Source: Diospyros lotus
Lineage: Eukaryota; Streptophyta; Magnoliopsida; Ericales; Ebenaceae
Assembly (NCBI RefSeq): GCF_014633365.1
Contig: NC_068347.1
Coordinates: 12,615,655-12,679,654, forward strand
DNA length: 64,000 nt
Direction of reading: 5' to 3'
Part shown: piece by piece, positions 12,074-23,739 of the stretch
How positions within the stretch are numbered: the first letter of the stretch is position 1
Layout of the letters: every line of letters begins with the position of its first letter
Program-made: the position numbers and the translations under genes
Notes under the pieces: generated by a model
Databases searched by the model: none
Seen by the model: only the letters and a program-made list of their open reading frames with translations
What the model was told of the DNA's origin: nothing

Positions 12074-15000
12074 TTGGTTTCAAATGACTCAAGGAGCAAG
12101 TGGTTCCTTGATAGTGGGTGCTCAAGGCACATGACGGGAGACCAAGATTTTCTTAACAACATCATCTTCAAGGATGGAGGTAATGTATTCTATGGTGATA
12201 ACTCCCAAGGTAAGATCATAGGTATGGGTTCTATCTCTTTTGAACACCTTGTGTTGGATAATGTGTTTCTTAATGATGGTCTAAAGCATAATTTGATTAG
12301 TATAATCAATTATGTGATATGAATTATGAAGTTTGTTTTGATGCTAGTTCTTGTAAAGTCATATGTCCAAAGACAAAGGAAATAAAATTAAAAGGAAAAA
12401 GGGTAGGAAATGTTTATCTTACTTTTCTAGGGTCATCTAGGATGGAAAATTGTTTAATGTCTAATACTTCTCAAAATACTTGGTTATGGCATAATAGATT
12501 AGGACATACTAGTATGAACTTGATTAACAAACTAGTAAAACATGACCTTGTTAATGGGTTGCCGAAACTAAAGTTTGAAAGAGATCACATTTGTGGCACA
12601 TGCATGAAAGGTAAACAAATTAGTGAATCATTCAAACCTGCAAATGAAGTGTCAGCATCAAGACCTTTGACATTACTTCACTTAGACTTATTTGGTCCTA
12701 TGAGAACATTAAGTTTAGTAGGAAAACAATATGTCTTGGTCATAGTAGATGATTATTCTAGATACACATAGGTAATTTTTCTTTCTTCTAAGAATGAAAC
12801 CTTAAATCATTTGAAGTATTTAGTAAAAGAGTTCAAAGGGAAAAAGGTTTTTGCATTTCAAAAATTAGAAGTGATCATGGAGGAGAATTTGAAAATGAAT
12901 CTTTCAAAATATATTGTGAAGAAAATGGAATAGATCATAGCTTTTCTTTTGCTAGGACCCCTCAACAAAATGGTGTAATAGAAAGAAAGAATAGGTCTCT
13001 TCAAGAAATGGCTAGGACAATGCTATGTGATAAAAATTTACCTAAATACTTTTGGGCGGAGGTTATAAACACTGCTTGTCATATACTAAATAGAGTCTCT
13101 ATAAGATCCATCTCGAAGAAAACCCCTTATGAGTTATTCAAAGAAAGAAAACCTAATATAAGTTACTTTCATGTTTTTGGTTGTACTTGTTACATTCTCA
13201 ACAATGGAAAGGAGTCTCTAGGAAAATTCAATGCTAAAAGTGATGAAGGTATATTTCTAGGTTATTCATCTCAAAGTAAAGGCTATAGAGTATTCAACAA
13301 AAGGTCCTTAATAGTAGAAGAAACAATTCAAGTAATAGTTGATGACATAAATATTGAAATCTCAAAACCTAAGGAAGATTGTGAAAATGAAGTAGTCCAA
13401 AATTTTGAAAAACTTTCATTAGATCAAAATGAATCAAACTCTCTGGATAATGATCCATTCGACAGAGAACAGGAGCATCAAGAAGAAAAAGAACTAACAT
13501 TTCCAAGAGATAGGAAATATGTCAAAGAAAATGAAATTATAGGAGATCCATCTAAAGGCATGAGAATTAAATCATCCATTATAAATGAATGCCAATATGT
13601 TGCTTTCTTATCTCAAGTTGAACCTAAAAATGTCAAAGAAGCTTTAGATGATGAAAATTGGATTATTGCCATGGAAGATGAATTAAATCAATTTGAAAGA
13701 AGTGGAGTTTGGAAATTAGTGCCAAGACCAAAAGATTACCCAACTATAGGCACAAAATGGGTATTTAGAAATAAAATGGATGGAAATGGTATAGTCATTA
13801 GAAACAAATCTAGGCTAGTGGCTCAAGCATATAGCCAAGAAGAGGGTATTTACTATGATGAAACTTATGCCCCTATTGCTAGGCTAGAAGGCATAAGGAT
13901 GTTATTAGCATTTGCTTGTTACAAAAACTTTAAGCTATATCAAATGGATGTTAAGAGTGCTTTCTTAAATGGATATATCAATGAAGAAGTTTATGTAGAA
14001 CAACCCCCTAATTTGAAAATCATAAGTATGAAGATCATGTATTCAAATTGTCCAAAGCTTTATATGGTGTAAAACAAACCCCTAGGGCATGGTTTGAGAG
14101 GCTTAGTAAATTTCTCTTAGAGAAAGGATTCAAAAGAGGTTAAATAGATACAACCTTATTCATAAGAAGTCATGAAAAGGACATTCTATTAGTTCAAATC
14201 TATGTGGATGATATCATATTTGGATCCACAAACAAATCTCTATGTGATCAATTTGTAAATCTTATGCAAGGAGAATTTGAAATGAGCATGATGGGTGAAC
14301 TAAAATACTTTCTAGGATTGCAAATAAAACAAGAAGATCAGGGTTTTTATCATTCTCAACAAAAATACATAAGAGATCTTCTTAAGAGATTTAATGATCA
14401 AGATTGCAAACCTATGGCTACTTCTATGAGTGGTTTTCTAAGCCTAGATAAAGATGAGTCAGGCAAGGTTGTAGAAAACAAGTTGTATAGAAGTATGATC
14501 GGTTCTTTGCTCTATTTAACAACTAGTATACCTGATATTATGTTTAGTGTATGCTTGTGTGCTAGGTTTCAATCCAATCCCAAAGAATCTCACTTAAAAG
14601 TAGTTAAGAGAATCTTGAGATATCTGAAAGGAACTACAAACTTAGAATTATTTTACCCTAAATCAAACAACTTTGATCTAATAGATTATACTGATGCTAA
14701 TTATGATGATTGTAAAATAGATATAAAGAGTACAAGTGGTTCATGTTAATTCTTAGGACATTTCTTAGTATCTTGGTCAAGTAGGAAGCAAAATATATAT
14801 AGTTGCACTATCATCTATTAAGGCTAAATATGTTGCAACTGGTAGTTGTTGTGCTCAAATATTCCGGATGAAGTATCAGCTAGAAGACTATGGCATAAGA
14901 CTTCAAAACATCCCAATAAAATGTGATAACACAAGTGCTATAGCTCTAACAAAGAATCCTGTATTTCATGCTAGAACTAAGGACATAGAAGTAAAGCATC

Positions 15001-15138
15001 ATTTTATTAGATACCATGTTCAAAAAGGGGAAATAAACCTTGAGTTCAGAGAGACTAACCATCAAACAGCTGATATCTTTACAAAACCTCTTGACAAAGA
15101 AAAGTTTGAACACTTTAGAAGTGAATTAGGTTTAATTA
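12074..15138 (+). pseudogene. pol: Copia pol (protease, integrase, RT, RNase H), broken
   Basis: Domains appear in Copia order, with integrase before RT. Protease WFLDSGCSRHMTG is at about 12107. The GAG-pre-integrase part, LWHNRLGH, is near 12482-12510. The integrase core has LHLDLFGPM (12677), VIVDDYSRYT (12740), SDHGGEFENE (12870) and TPQQNGVIERKNR (12958). RT has WVFRNKMDG (13760), QMDVKSAFLNG (13940) and the catalytic YVDDIIFGST (14200). RNase H runs from YTDANYDD (14686) to ADIFTKPLDKEKFEHFRSE (15069-15125). Frame shifts near 12317, 12780-12990, 14050-14200 and 14750-14860, plus stops, show decay. Element B was inserted at the last codons (15138/15139). Confidence 0.93.
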
Positions 15139-15310
15139 TGATATGCCCTGCAAACTTGGAGTATTACAAGACCTAAAAAATTTGTGAGATATGGACATGA
15201 AGCCCAAAGGCCCAACGAGTTGTAGAAGATCAAGGAAATAAGCCGAAGGAGCAAGAGGTCAAGCTGAGACCAAGTGGGGAGGGCCCACTCGGTTATGCCG
15301 AGTGGGTACG

Positions 15311-16780
15311 TGATGTGGGAATTTATTTACACATTTATTGGTCATAATTGAGTAGTGTTTTAAGTATTTTATATGTGTTTTATCTATAATTATCTAATAT
15401 TTTAAGTTTCTTTTATATATATTTAATTTTTAGTATTTTGTGTTATTTTACATAAATGTTACTTTGTGTTTAGGTTGAAAAAAAAAATAAAAATAAAAAT
15501 AAAAAAATAAAAAGATATTATAAAGTTAATACTATAAATTAATATTACAATATAAATAAAAAATAAATATTATAAATAATTAAAATTAATATAATTAAAA
15601 TTATATTAAATATTATATTATATATATATGTGTGTGTGTGTGTGTGAAGTGGCGTGCGTGAGTTGAGTGGGTGCATATAATAATTTATTAATATAATAAA
15701 TGGAGTCCAATTGCAATGCAAGTGGAACTCCATGCCCTACATACATATATATATATAATAATAACATAAATAAGGAGGGGATGAAAGGGATTTTGGCAGA
15801 GAATCAAGGAGCCGCGGACTCAAGGCAATTGAAGGTAGCGGCACAGTGAAGGGAGATTTGGCAAAGTAGTGAACAGAAGGGAATTAAGGGCTTGCGAAGG
15901 GAAGATTGAAGAGTGAAAGAAGGCGGACGTAAGCAACACAGATTCAACACCCAGATCTGTTTCAGATCTGGGCTAGGGGATTTATTTTTTCTTCTTCTTC
16001 CTTATTTACTTAATTCTCTTATGCTCCTAATGTCGCTTTGGATTTTAATTAATTTTGTCATGAATTAATCTGTTAAACTAAGGCCATGTATTGGCCAAAA
16101 CTATGATGATGCATTTTTTTATAATTTTATATGATTGAATAATTTGGGTTATGTTGAGTTGTGTGGTATTAAATTTAATGCTTGTAAATAATTGGCCACT
16201 ATTTACATGATTTGATGCCTAATCTTGAGACCGAAAGGAGATAGTTTGGGGATTGCATCATAGGTACCATACGCCATAAAGTAAAATCGACTAGAAATAG
16301 AATTCAGTTTCTTTGTGCGGCTTTTAGCGATACGTTAGGAATTTCACAATTTGTAATGCATTTTCATTTAATTAAACTTTCATAGAAATATAGGAAGTTA
16401 TTAAATGAAGATAGACTCGTTATAGCCTAGAAATAGGATAACGAATGCATTAGGAGATTTCGCCGTCACATACTCAATTGACCAATTCATTCCCATAAAA
16501 ATCTATTATTTGCATTGCATAGCTAGGTTCATACATGAGCCTTAGTTATTAAAATCCATTGATTTCTTGATTCAAATTTCATTCCAAATCAATTTTATTT
16601 TGTTAATCTAATTAATTTATTTTTTCTGTTCTTTATTAAATCTGAAATTTTTATTATCTAAATAATAAAGAAAGTTTATAAATTTGGTATTTGAAATCTT
16701 TCATCGTGAGAACGATATTCTTACTTACTATTATATTACTTGTTCGACCCGTACACTTGCGGTATATTTTAGGGTGATCA
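15311..16780 (+). repeat. 5' LTR of element O
   Basis: The LTR is 1470 bp, TGATGTGGGA...GGGTGATCA. It contains A-rich runs and a (TA)n(TG)n microsatellite at about 15620-15646, longer here than in the 3' LTR. No strong TATA box was assigned. Confidence 0.95.
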
Positions 16781-16786
16781 AGTTTT

Positions 16787-16804
16787 TGGCGCCGTTGCCA
16801 GGGA
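16787..16804 (+). promoter_or_regulatory. Primer binding site, tRNA-Asp type (element O)
   Basis: TGGCGCCGTTGCCAGGGA starts six bases after the LTR end and is complementary, apart from one base, to the 3' end of plant tRNA-Asp. This primer is typical of Athila elements. Confidence 0.93.
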
Positions 16805-17017
16805 AAGTATTTTTCAATATCAAATTAAAAAATTTTCTTTATTAATTTAGATTGTATATATATATATATATTTGAGTGTCTTTGTCTTTTGTGATTTTTT
16901 TGATTTATTTTATTTTTTTGTTATTATTGTTCTTTTTTTTTATTCTTTATTTATTTACTTATTTCATTTTTTGCCTATCTTACATAATCTTGTTTTACAT
17001 TGTAGGCTGAGTAGTGC

Positions 17018-18767
17018 ATGCCAAGAAAGCGTGGAGAAATTCAACCATTTGATCCAGAGATAGAAAGAACCTGTCAAGCAATAAAGAAAAGGACGAGATT
17101 AGCACGACAAGTAATAGTCATGGTAGAAAATCACAACCAGAACCTGAACCAGAATCAGAATCAGAGATTACTACGTGATTATGCCATGTCAGACCCAGTC
17201 GGAGCTCAAGCTAGCATATTGAGACCAGCTGTCAATGCTAATAACTTTGAGATCAAACCAGGACTCATTCAGATGGTTCAGCAAAGGCAATTTGGTGGAA
17301 ATCCAACTGAAGACCCTAATGCACATTTAGCAAACTTTTTAGAGATATGCGACACCATCAAAATGAATGGCGTCAGTGAGGATGCAATCAGACTAAGGCT
17401 ATTTCCTTTTTCGTTGAGAGATAAAGCTAAGGTGTGGCTAAACTCCAAAGCTCCAAATTCATTTACCACATGGGCATCCGTATCACAAGCATTCTTGAGT
17501 AAGTATTTTCCATCAGGTAAGACTGCTAAACTCAGGAATGATATTACTAGTTTTGTTCAATTTGATGGTGAATCTTTGTATGAGGCATGGGAAAGGTTTA
17601 AGGAATTGCAAAGATGGTGTCCACACCATGGTCTGCCTGATTGGTTAATTGTGCAGACATTCTATAATGGTCTATCTCATTCAGTTAGAATCACTATAGA
17701 TGCTGCCGCAGGGGGTGCACTAATGGGTAAGTCTACAGAGGATGCATATGAGCTACTTGAAGAAATGGCTTCCAACAATTATCAATGGTCTACTGAGAGA
17801 GGTATGCCTAAGAAAGCCTCAGGTATGTATGAAGTTGATGGCATCAATATGTTAAACGCCAAGGTAGACAATCTTGTAAAAATGTTTGGTAAGTTAGGGA
17901 ATGGCAATGCTGTTTATTCTAATTCCAATTCTGCCAGTAATTGTGATTGGTATGAGAATTCTCACTTGGGTTCTGATTGTATGTAGGTTGAGCAAGCTCA
18001 GTATATTTCAAATTATAACATGCAAAACCAGCAAAATAACCCATATTCTAATAGTTATAATGCAGGTTGGAGAAATCACCCCTAATTTTTCCTGGAGGGA
18101 TCAGGGCAGCAGTATCAATTCTAGGCCTAACAATCCTCCTGGTTTTCAACCAAGACCTCAAGGAGTGATGCAACAACAACCAGAAAGCAAGCCATCTTGG
18201 GAGTTAGCAATTGAAAAGTTAGCTAATGCCACTGCAAATAGATTTGAAAAGTTGGAGGCAAAAGTAGACCAGATGGCCAATTTCAACAGAAATTTGGAGG
18301 TTCAATTGGGGCAGATCTCAAATGCTATAAATTCAAGAGATCAAGGTAAGTTGCCCAGCAAAACTGAGGTGAATCCAAGAGAGGAAGTCAAGGCAGTGAC
18401 ATTGAGAAGTGGTAAGCAACTTGGTGAGGTAAGTAGCGAACATGTTACAGGTGATGTTGATAAAAAGAATAATGTTGAGATTAGTGATGAGAATGAGAAG
18501 AATGAGATACCATCTCTAACACCACTTGTTAAACCTTATGTTCCTCCTATCCCTTTTCCTCAAAGGCTTAAACAGAATAAGGTTGACAAACAGTTTGAAA
18601 AATTTCTTGAAGTTTTTAAGCAATTGCGCATTAACATTCCATTTGCAGATGCTTTACAGCAGATTCCTGCTTATGCAAAATTTTTGAAAGAAATTATGTC
18701 AAACAAGAGAAGGCTAGAGGATTATAAGACTATTGCCTTAACTGAAGAATGCAGTGCCATGATTTAG
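17018..18767 (+). pseudogene. gag: Athila-type gag, nearly intact with breaks
   Basis: The start at 17018 is the first ATG of the gag frame, 214 bases after the primer site. Capsid motifs in order are LRDYAMSDPVG, NNFEIKPGLIQMVQQ (about residues 70-85), EDAIRLRLFPFSLRDKAKVW (about 122-141), FLSKYFPSGKTAKLR, ESLYEAWERFKELQRWCPHH and QTFYNGL. The nucleocapsid knuckle is CDWYENSHLGSDC at about 17941-17980, with the second Cys changed to Tyr. A stop lies at 17984. The frame shifts near 18080, then NFSW, LRSGKQLG and the KQLRINIPFADAL stretch follow to the stop at 18765-18767, where QNKLPPKL-type sequence normally continues. The few lesions fit a recent insertion. Confidence 0.9.
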
Positions 18768-18773
18768 AATAAA

Positions 18774-19574
18774 TTGCCTCCGAAACTCATGGATCCAGGG
18801 AGCTTTTCTATTCCTTGCACTATTGGTGAAATTAATTTTGATAAAGTTTTATGTGACCTTGGTGCAAGTATTAATTTGATGCCCTTTTCTGTTTTCAGGA
18901 AGCTTGGACTAAAAGAACCAACACCCACCACTATTTCTCTTCAATTAGCTGATAGAAGTATCAAATATCCACGGGGAGTAGTGGAAGACGTTTTGGTAAA
19001 AGTAGATAAATTTATTTTTCCTGTTGACTTCATTGTTTTGGACATGGAAGAAGATTATGATATGCCCCTAATTTTAGGGAGACCTTTTCTTGCCACAGGG
19101 AGAGCTTTGATTGATGTTCAGCAAGGAACACTTAGCCTTAGAATTTATGATGAGACAGTTACTTTTAATGTGTTTAAGGCTACGAAACATTCTAATGGCA
19201 ATGAAAAAGAAGTATTAAGGATAGATGACATTGATGATTTAGCAGAGAGATTAGATGAACCTATAGAAAATTGCATTGCTAATTTTTTTGATGAGCAGGA
19301 ACAAATTTTAAATGCCAAAAACAAAGCTGGGGCCATGGGCTATTTGGATAAAAAACAAAAAGGTTATCCATCCAAAAGAGACAACTTGCTACTTTTGGAT
19401 GTTTCTTCTCCTTCTTCAAAAGCCAAACCACCAAGTTGTGAAAAGGAAAATTTAATAAGGGTGCTTAGAGAGAAAAAGAAGGGGATTGGATGGAAAGTTG
19501 TTAACATTCAAGGGATAAGTCCATCAACCGGCATGCACAAAATTTTGACAGAAGAAGGATTCAAGCCTCCGTGA
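18774..19574 (+). pseudogene. pro: Athila-type aspartic protease region, truncated before RT
   Basis: This region is open for 266 codons in the same frame as the second part of gag, from which a single TAG separates it. The active-site region reads VLCDLGASINLMPFSVFRKL (about residues 25-44), with the Asp in the DLGAS form usual for Athila. The second half of the fold has PLILGRPFLATGRALIDV (about 97-114). The protease would cut Gag and Pol. After VLREKKKGIGWKV and QGISPSTGMHKILTEEG, which normally lead straight into RT, the frame stops at 19574. Pol is therefore missing and not merely mutated. Confidence 0.9.
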
Positions 19575-20725
19575 AGATGAAAACTTAGTCAAGCTAATGA
19601 CTATAAACAAGCGCTTCTTGGGAGGCAACCCAGACTCTTTTTCCTTTTTGTTTCTATTATTTCATTTTAGTTTGTTGAATAAATATGGCCAATAACCCAT
19701 ACTTGTGATGTTGTGCAGGTTCAAAAGAAAAGAAAATAAAGTTGATTCAATTTGAACTGGCATGGGTATTCGTAATGCTCAATTATGTGGCCAGGGGAGT
19801 ATTCATTTTTCATTCTACTTTTTCTTTGTCTTTCACATTGAGGACAATGTGTTAAATAAGTTTGGGGGTGTTGAATTATTAATTGTTAATATAAGCTATT
19901 TGTTTTGCTTGGGTGTTTTTGATATTAAAATTTTTTGCAAAACTTATATCAAGTGTATATTTAGCCAACCCCTAAACTAGAAAATTTTGTGAAAGATAAA
20001 ATAAGAGCAGAACTTGTTATTTGGAATCAAGATTTGCATTTGGGTTCTTTATTTGTTTAACATTGAGTCTTTGATTTGGAATAAGCAATATCTTATAAAG
20101 CAAGATTAAGCATACTTGGGTTCTAAGATCATTAAAGTACATGTTCTTTGTGAAGTTGTGTGAGTTGTGTGACTATGCATGAAAGATAAATGCAATGTTT
20201 TTCTTGTGATTATTCCTTTCGAGCTAGGCCTAAACAGGGTTTAAGTAAATAGGGTGAATAATGTTGAGCGAGATGGAGCATAAAATGCACTCGTTAAAAA
20301 AAAAAAAAAAAAACGAGATGGAGCATAAAATGCACTCGTTTAAGGAAAAAAAAAAGAAAAAAAAGAAAGAAAAAAAGAAAGAGAGACAGGAGAATAAAAA
20401 AAAAAAAAAAAACCCTACTTTGTTACCTTTGTTTGTAGTAGTGAGAAGGGATGGTTGCAAGAATGGTTGTTGCACTATTCGATCGTGCGAGTTACATGAC
20501 AAAACATAATTGAGCTTAGAATTTTGTATGGATTCTTGAACTAAGGAACGTAAGTATGCTTAGTTTCTTTTATTTGCTATTGTTATATTTTAAATTGAGG
20601 ATTTAAATGTGGGCATAACAAAGGATTTGAATGTGATGAATGATTCCAATCATAACTTTTGTGTTTGAGTATAGAATTTATTTTCTTTGCTTGAGGACAA
20701 GCAACAATTCAAGTTTGGGCGTATT
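19575..20725 (+). other. 3' non-coding part of element O
   Basis: This part begins with the Athila-like sequence AAGCGCTTCTTGGGAGGCAA at about 19608. No domain is recognisable. It contains two copies of a CGAGATGGAGCATAAAATGC unit ending ACTCGTT (20267-20346), each able to fold by CGAG/CTCG pairing and each followed by an A-rich tract. The end, AAGTTTGGGCGTATT at 20711-20725, is the likely plus-strand primer region before the 3' LTR. Confidence 0.7.
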
Positions 20726-22188
20726 TGATGTGGGAATTTATTTACACATTTATTGGTCATAATTGAGTAGTGTTTTAAGTATTTTATATGTGTTTTATCT
20801 ATAATTATCTAATATTTTAAGTTTCTTTTATATATATTTAATTTTTAGTATTTTGTGTTATTTTACATAAATGTTACTTTGTGTTTAGGTTGAAAAAAAA
20901 TAAAAATAAAAATAAAAAAATAAAAAGATATTATAAAGTTAATACTATAAATTAATATTACAATATAAATAAAAAATAAATATTATAAATAATTAAAATT
21001 AATATAATTAAAATTATATTAAATATTATATTATATATATATGTGTGTGTGAAGTGGCGTGCGTGAGTTGAGTGCGTGCATATAATAATTTATTAATATA
21101 ATAAATGGAGTCCAATTGCAATGCAAGTGGAACTCCATGCCCTACATACATATATATATATATATAATAATAACATAAATAAGGAGGGGATGAAAGGGAT
21201 TTTGGCAGAGAATTAAGGAGCCGCGGACTCAAGGCAATTGAAGGCAGCGGCACAGTGAAGGGAGATTTGGCAAAGCAGTGAACAGAAGGGAATTAAGGGC
21301 TTGCGCAAGGGAAGATTGAAGAGCGAAAGCAGGCGGATGCAAGCAACACAGATTCAACACCCAGATCTGTTTCAGATCTGGGCTAGGGGATTTATTTTTT
21401 CTTCTTCTTCCTTATTTACTTAATTCTCTTATGCTCCTAATGTCGCTTTGGATTTTAATTAATTCTGTCATGAATTAATCTGTTAAACTAAGGCCATATA
21501 TTGGCCGAAACTATGATGATGCATTTTTTATAATTTTATATGATTGAATAATTTGGGTTATGTTGAGTTGTGTGGTATTAAATTTAATGCTTGTAAATAA
21601 TTGGCCACTATTTACATGATTTGATGCCTAATCTTGAGACTGAAAGGAGATAGTTTGGGGATTGCATCATAGGTACCATACACCATAAAGTAAAACCGAC
21701 TAGAAATAGAATTCAGTTTCTTTGTGCGACTTTTAGCGATACGTTAGGAATTTCACAATTTGTAATGCATTTTCATTTAATTAAACTTTCATAGAAATAT
21801 AGGAAGTTATTAAATGAAGATAGACTCGTTATAGCCTAGAAATAGGATAACGAATGCATTAGGAGATTTCTCCGTCACATACTCAATTAACCAATTCATT
21901 CCCATAAAAATCTATTATTTGCATTGCATAGCTAGGTTCATACATGAGCCTTAGTTATTAAAATCCATTGATTTCTTGATTCAAATTTCACTCCAAATCA
22001 ATTTTATTTTGTTAATCTAATTAATTTATTTTTCTGTTCTTTATTAAATCTGAAATTTTTATTATCTAAATAATAAAGAAAGTTTATAAATTTGGTATTT
22101 GAAATCTTTCCTCGTGAGAACGATATTCTTACTTACTATTATATTACTTGTTCGACCCGTACACTTGCGGTATATTTTAGGGTGATCA
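20726..22188 (+). repeat. 3' LTR of element O
   Basis: The LTR is 1463 bp, starting TGATGTGGGA and ending GGGTGATCA, nearly identical to 15311-16780. Differences are scattered substitutions, a shorter TG run and A-tract lengths. Confidence 0.95.
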
Positions 22189-22737
22189 GTACGACACTTC
22201 CTTAGTTTTTTGGCCATAACTTTCTCATATAAGCTCCAATTGAGCTGATTCAAAGTCTTCTGGAAAGATAAGATAATTATCTAACACTTTCATGTTTTTA
22301 GTTTTGAGCGATTCGAGCTGAATCAAGGTGTAAATCGGGTATGAAGTTGATGCACCTGCATTGTTAAGGCTTAGAGTCAAGTATTGAAGGAAGATGGACC
22401 CGAATCAAGACAAAAGCCAAAAAGAAGGCATGGCCGAGTGGCCCCTCACTCGGTCATGGGGAGACCAAATTTCCCTTACTTTTCATGACCCACTCGGTTA
22501 TGCCGAGTGCGTACGACACTGCCTTAGTTTTTTGGCCATAACTTTCTCATACGAGCTCCGATTGAGCTGATTCAAAGTTCTATGGAAATATAAGAGAATT
22601 ATCTACAACTTTATGTTTAGTGTATTGAGAGATTAGATCTGAATCAATGTGAAAATCTAGATTGAAGTTGAGATATGGGAACCACTCAAAATCGAGCCAA
22701 GGAAAAGGGCAAAAGAAGGCATGATCGGGTGGCCCCC

Positions 22738-22785
22738 CACTCGGTCATGACCGAGTGGCCCCCCCCACTCGGTCATGACCGAGTG
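22738..22785. repeat. Two perfect 20-bp palindromes in LTR B
   Basis: CACTCGGTCATGACCGAGTG occurs at 22738-22757 and 22766-22785, separated by a C run, with an imperfect third copy at about 22792-22812. Shorter relatives, ACTCGGTTATGCCGAGT, occur at about 15286 and 22494. The 3' LTR has fewer copies (around 27170-27190 only half-sites). Confidence 0.85.
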
Positions 22786-22898
22786 ACCCCCCACTCGGTC
22801 ATGGTCGAGTGGGCTTTGGCCAATCTCTCCTCTTTTGCCTCTCAGATGGGCCGCGAGATTCTCACATTGATTCTCGCACATCTTCTCTCTCTTCTTCG

Positions 22899-22908
22899 CT
22901 ATAAATAT
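22899..22908 (+). promoter_or_regulatory. TATA box of LTR B
   Basis: CTATAAATAT is also present at 27301-27310 in the 3' LTR, about 130 bases upstream of the 18-bp tandem array. It places that array in the transcribed part of the LTR (inference). Confidence 0.65.
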
Positions 22909-23048
22909 GAGACAATGCCTTCATCATAAGGTACGCAATTTTGAGTAATTGAAGTACAATTTTCTCATTTTATCTCGAGATCTGACTCAAGCATCAGAGG
23001 GTTTGCCCAGGGACCCCCACCCGCGTCCTAACGGTTCTCTCATTTTGT

Positions 23049-23350
23049 AGGCCAGTCGTCATCTTCAGGTCACTCGTCATCAAGGCCACTCGTCATCTTA
23101 AGGCCACTCGTCATCTTCAGGCCACTCGGTCACCAAGGCCACTCGTCATCTTAAGGTCACTTGTCATCTTCAGGCCACTCGTCATCTTCAGGCCACTCGT
23201 CGCCCTTAGGCCACTCCTCACCCTCAGGCCACTCGGTCACCAAGGCCACTCGTTGCCCTCAGGCCACTCGTCACCCTCAGGTCACTCGGTCATCTTGGGC
23301 CACCAAATCATTTAGGCCACCAGATTATTAGGCCACTAGATCATTTAGGC
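23049..23350 (+). repeat. 18-bp tandem array in LTR B
   Basis: The unit is GGCCACTCGTCATCTTMA with variants; roughly fourteen to fifteen units can be followed here against about nine in the 3' LTR (27452-27620). Units of 17 and 18 bp are mixed. It lies downstream of the TATA box, so it would be in the R/U5 RNA. Confidence 0.85.
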
Positions 23351-23509
23351 ATCAGCCTTGTCAGACCATCAGCTCTGTTGGATTACCAGATCTGGACCTC
23401 TGTTAGATCCAGTTGCTCGTCAAGATTCCCATCAATGAAGGCATGACTCCCGAGACTCTTGCGTCTGTCCCCAATTAAAAATAGATTGTTGTATTTTGGC
23501 AACAACAAT

Positions 23510-23526
23510 TGGCACCATCTGTGGGA
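23510..23526 (+). promoter_or_regulatory. Primer binding site of element B (Tat-like)
   Basis: TGGCACCATCTGTGGGA starts two bases after the LTR end. It resembles the TGGCGCCGTCTGTGGGA type site of plant Tat/Ogre elements. I do not assign the tRNA with certainty. Confidence 0.75.
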
Positions 23527-23739
23527 ACCGCAAGACAAAAAGCCAACTTAAGAATGGGAAACACCTGTGGACCCTAACAAACTCTCTCTTAAGGCGTAGA
23601 AACACGCCTACCACCATGGAACTCTCAGCAACAGGGAGTGCCTCCCATTATTCCCGATTCTCACCCATAAGGAGCACCTCCTGCCCCTCATAATGCTCAA
23701 CCACAAGGAGGTGATTGCTCCATTTCCCCTAGCCAGCTG

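Larger units (their letters stand above)
15311..22188 (+). mobile_element. Young Athila-type gag-protease element with both LTRs (element O)
   Basis: O has LTRs at 15311-16780 and 20726-22188, internal 16781-20725, and an exact target duplication GTACG (15306-15310, 22189-22193). LTR ends are TGAT...ATCA. The LTRs differ by about twenty substitutions and a few microsatellite or A-tract length changes by eye, about 1.4%, implying a recent insertion. The internal region encodes gag and protease only. The reading frame stops where RT should begin, and the typical Athila 3' phrase GGGAGGCAACCCA follows within 60 bases, so RT, RNase H and integrase are deleted. Confidence 0.95.
15139..23507 (+). 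repeat. 5' LTR of element B, interrupted by element O
   Basis: The LTR starts TGATATGCCC and ends GGCAACAACA, 1.49 kb once O and one copy of its GTACG duplication are removed; the 3' LTR is 1.35 kb. It carries ACTCGG...CCGAGT palindromes, a TATA box (22899) and an 18-bp tandem array (23049-23350). The length difference from the 3' LTR lies mainly in the palindromes and the array. Confidence 0.9.

Noticed and set aside
20230..20509. Lys-rich and Phe-rich open frames on both strands
   Set aside because: Translation of A-rich tracts in the 3' part of element O.
23049..23350. CRISPR-like array
   Set aside because: Units are directly adjacent 18-bp tandem repeats with no spacers, inside a plant LTR.
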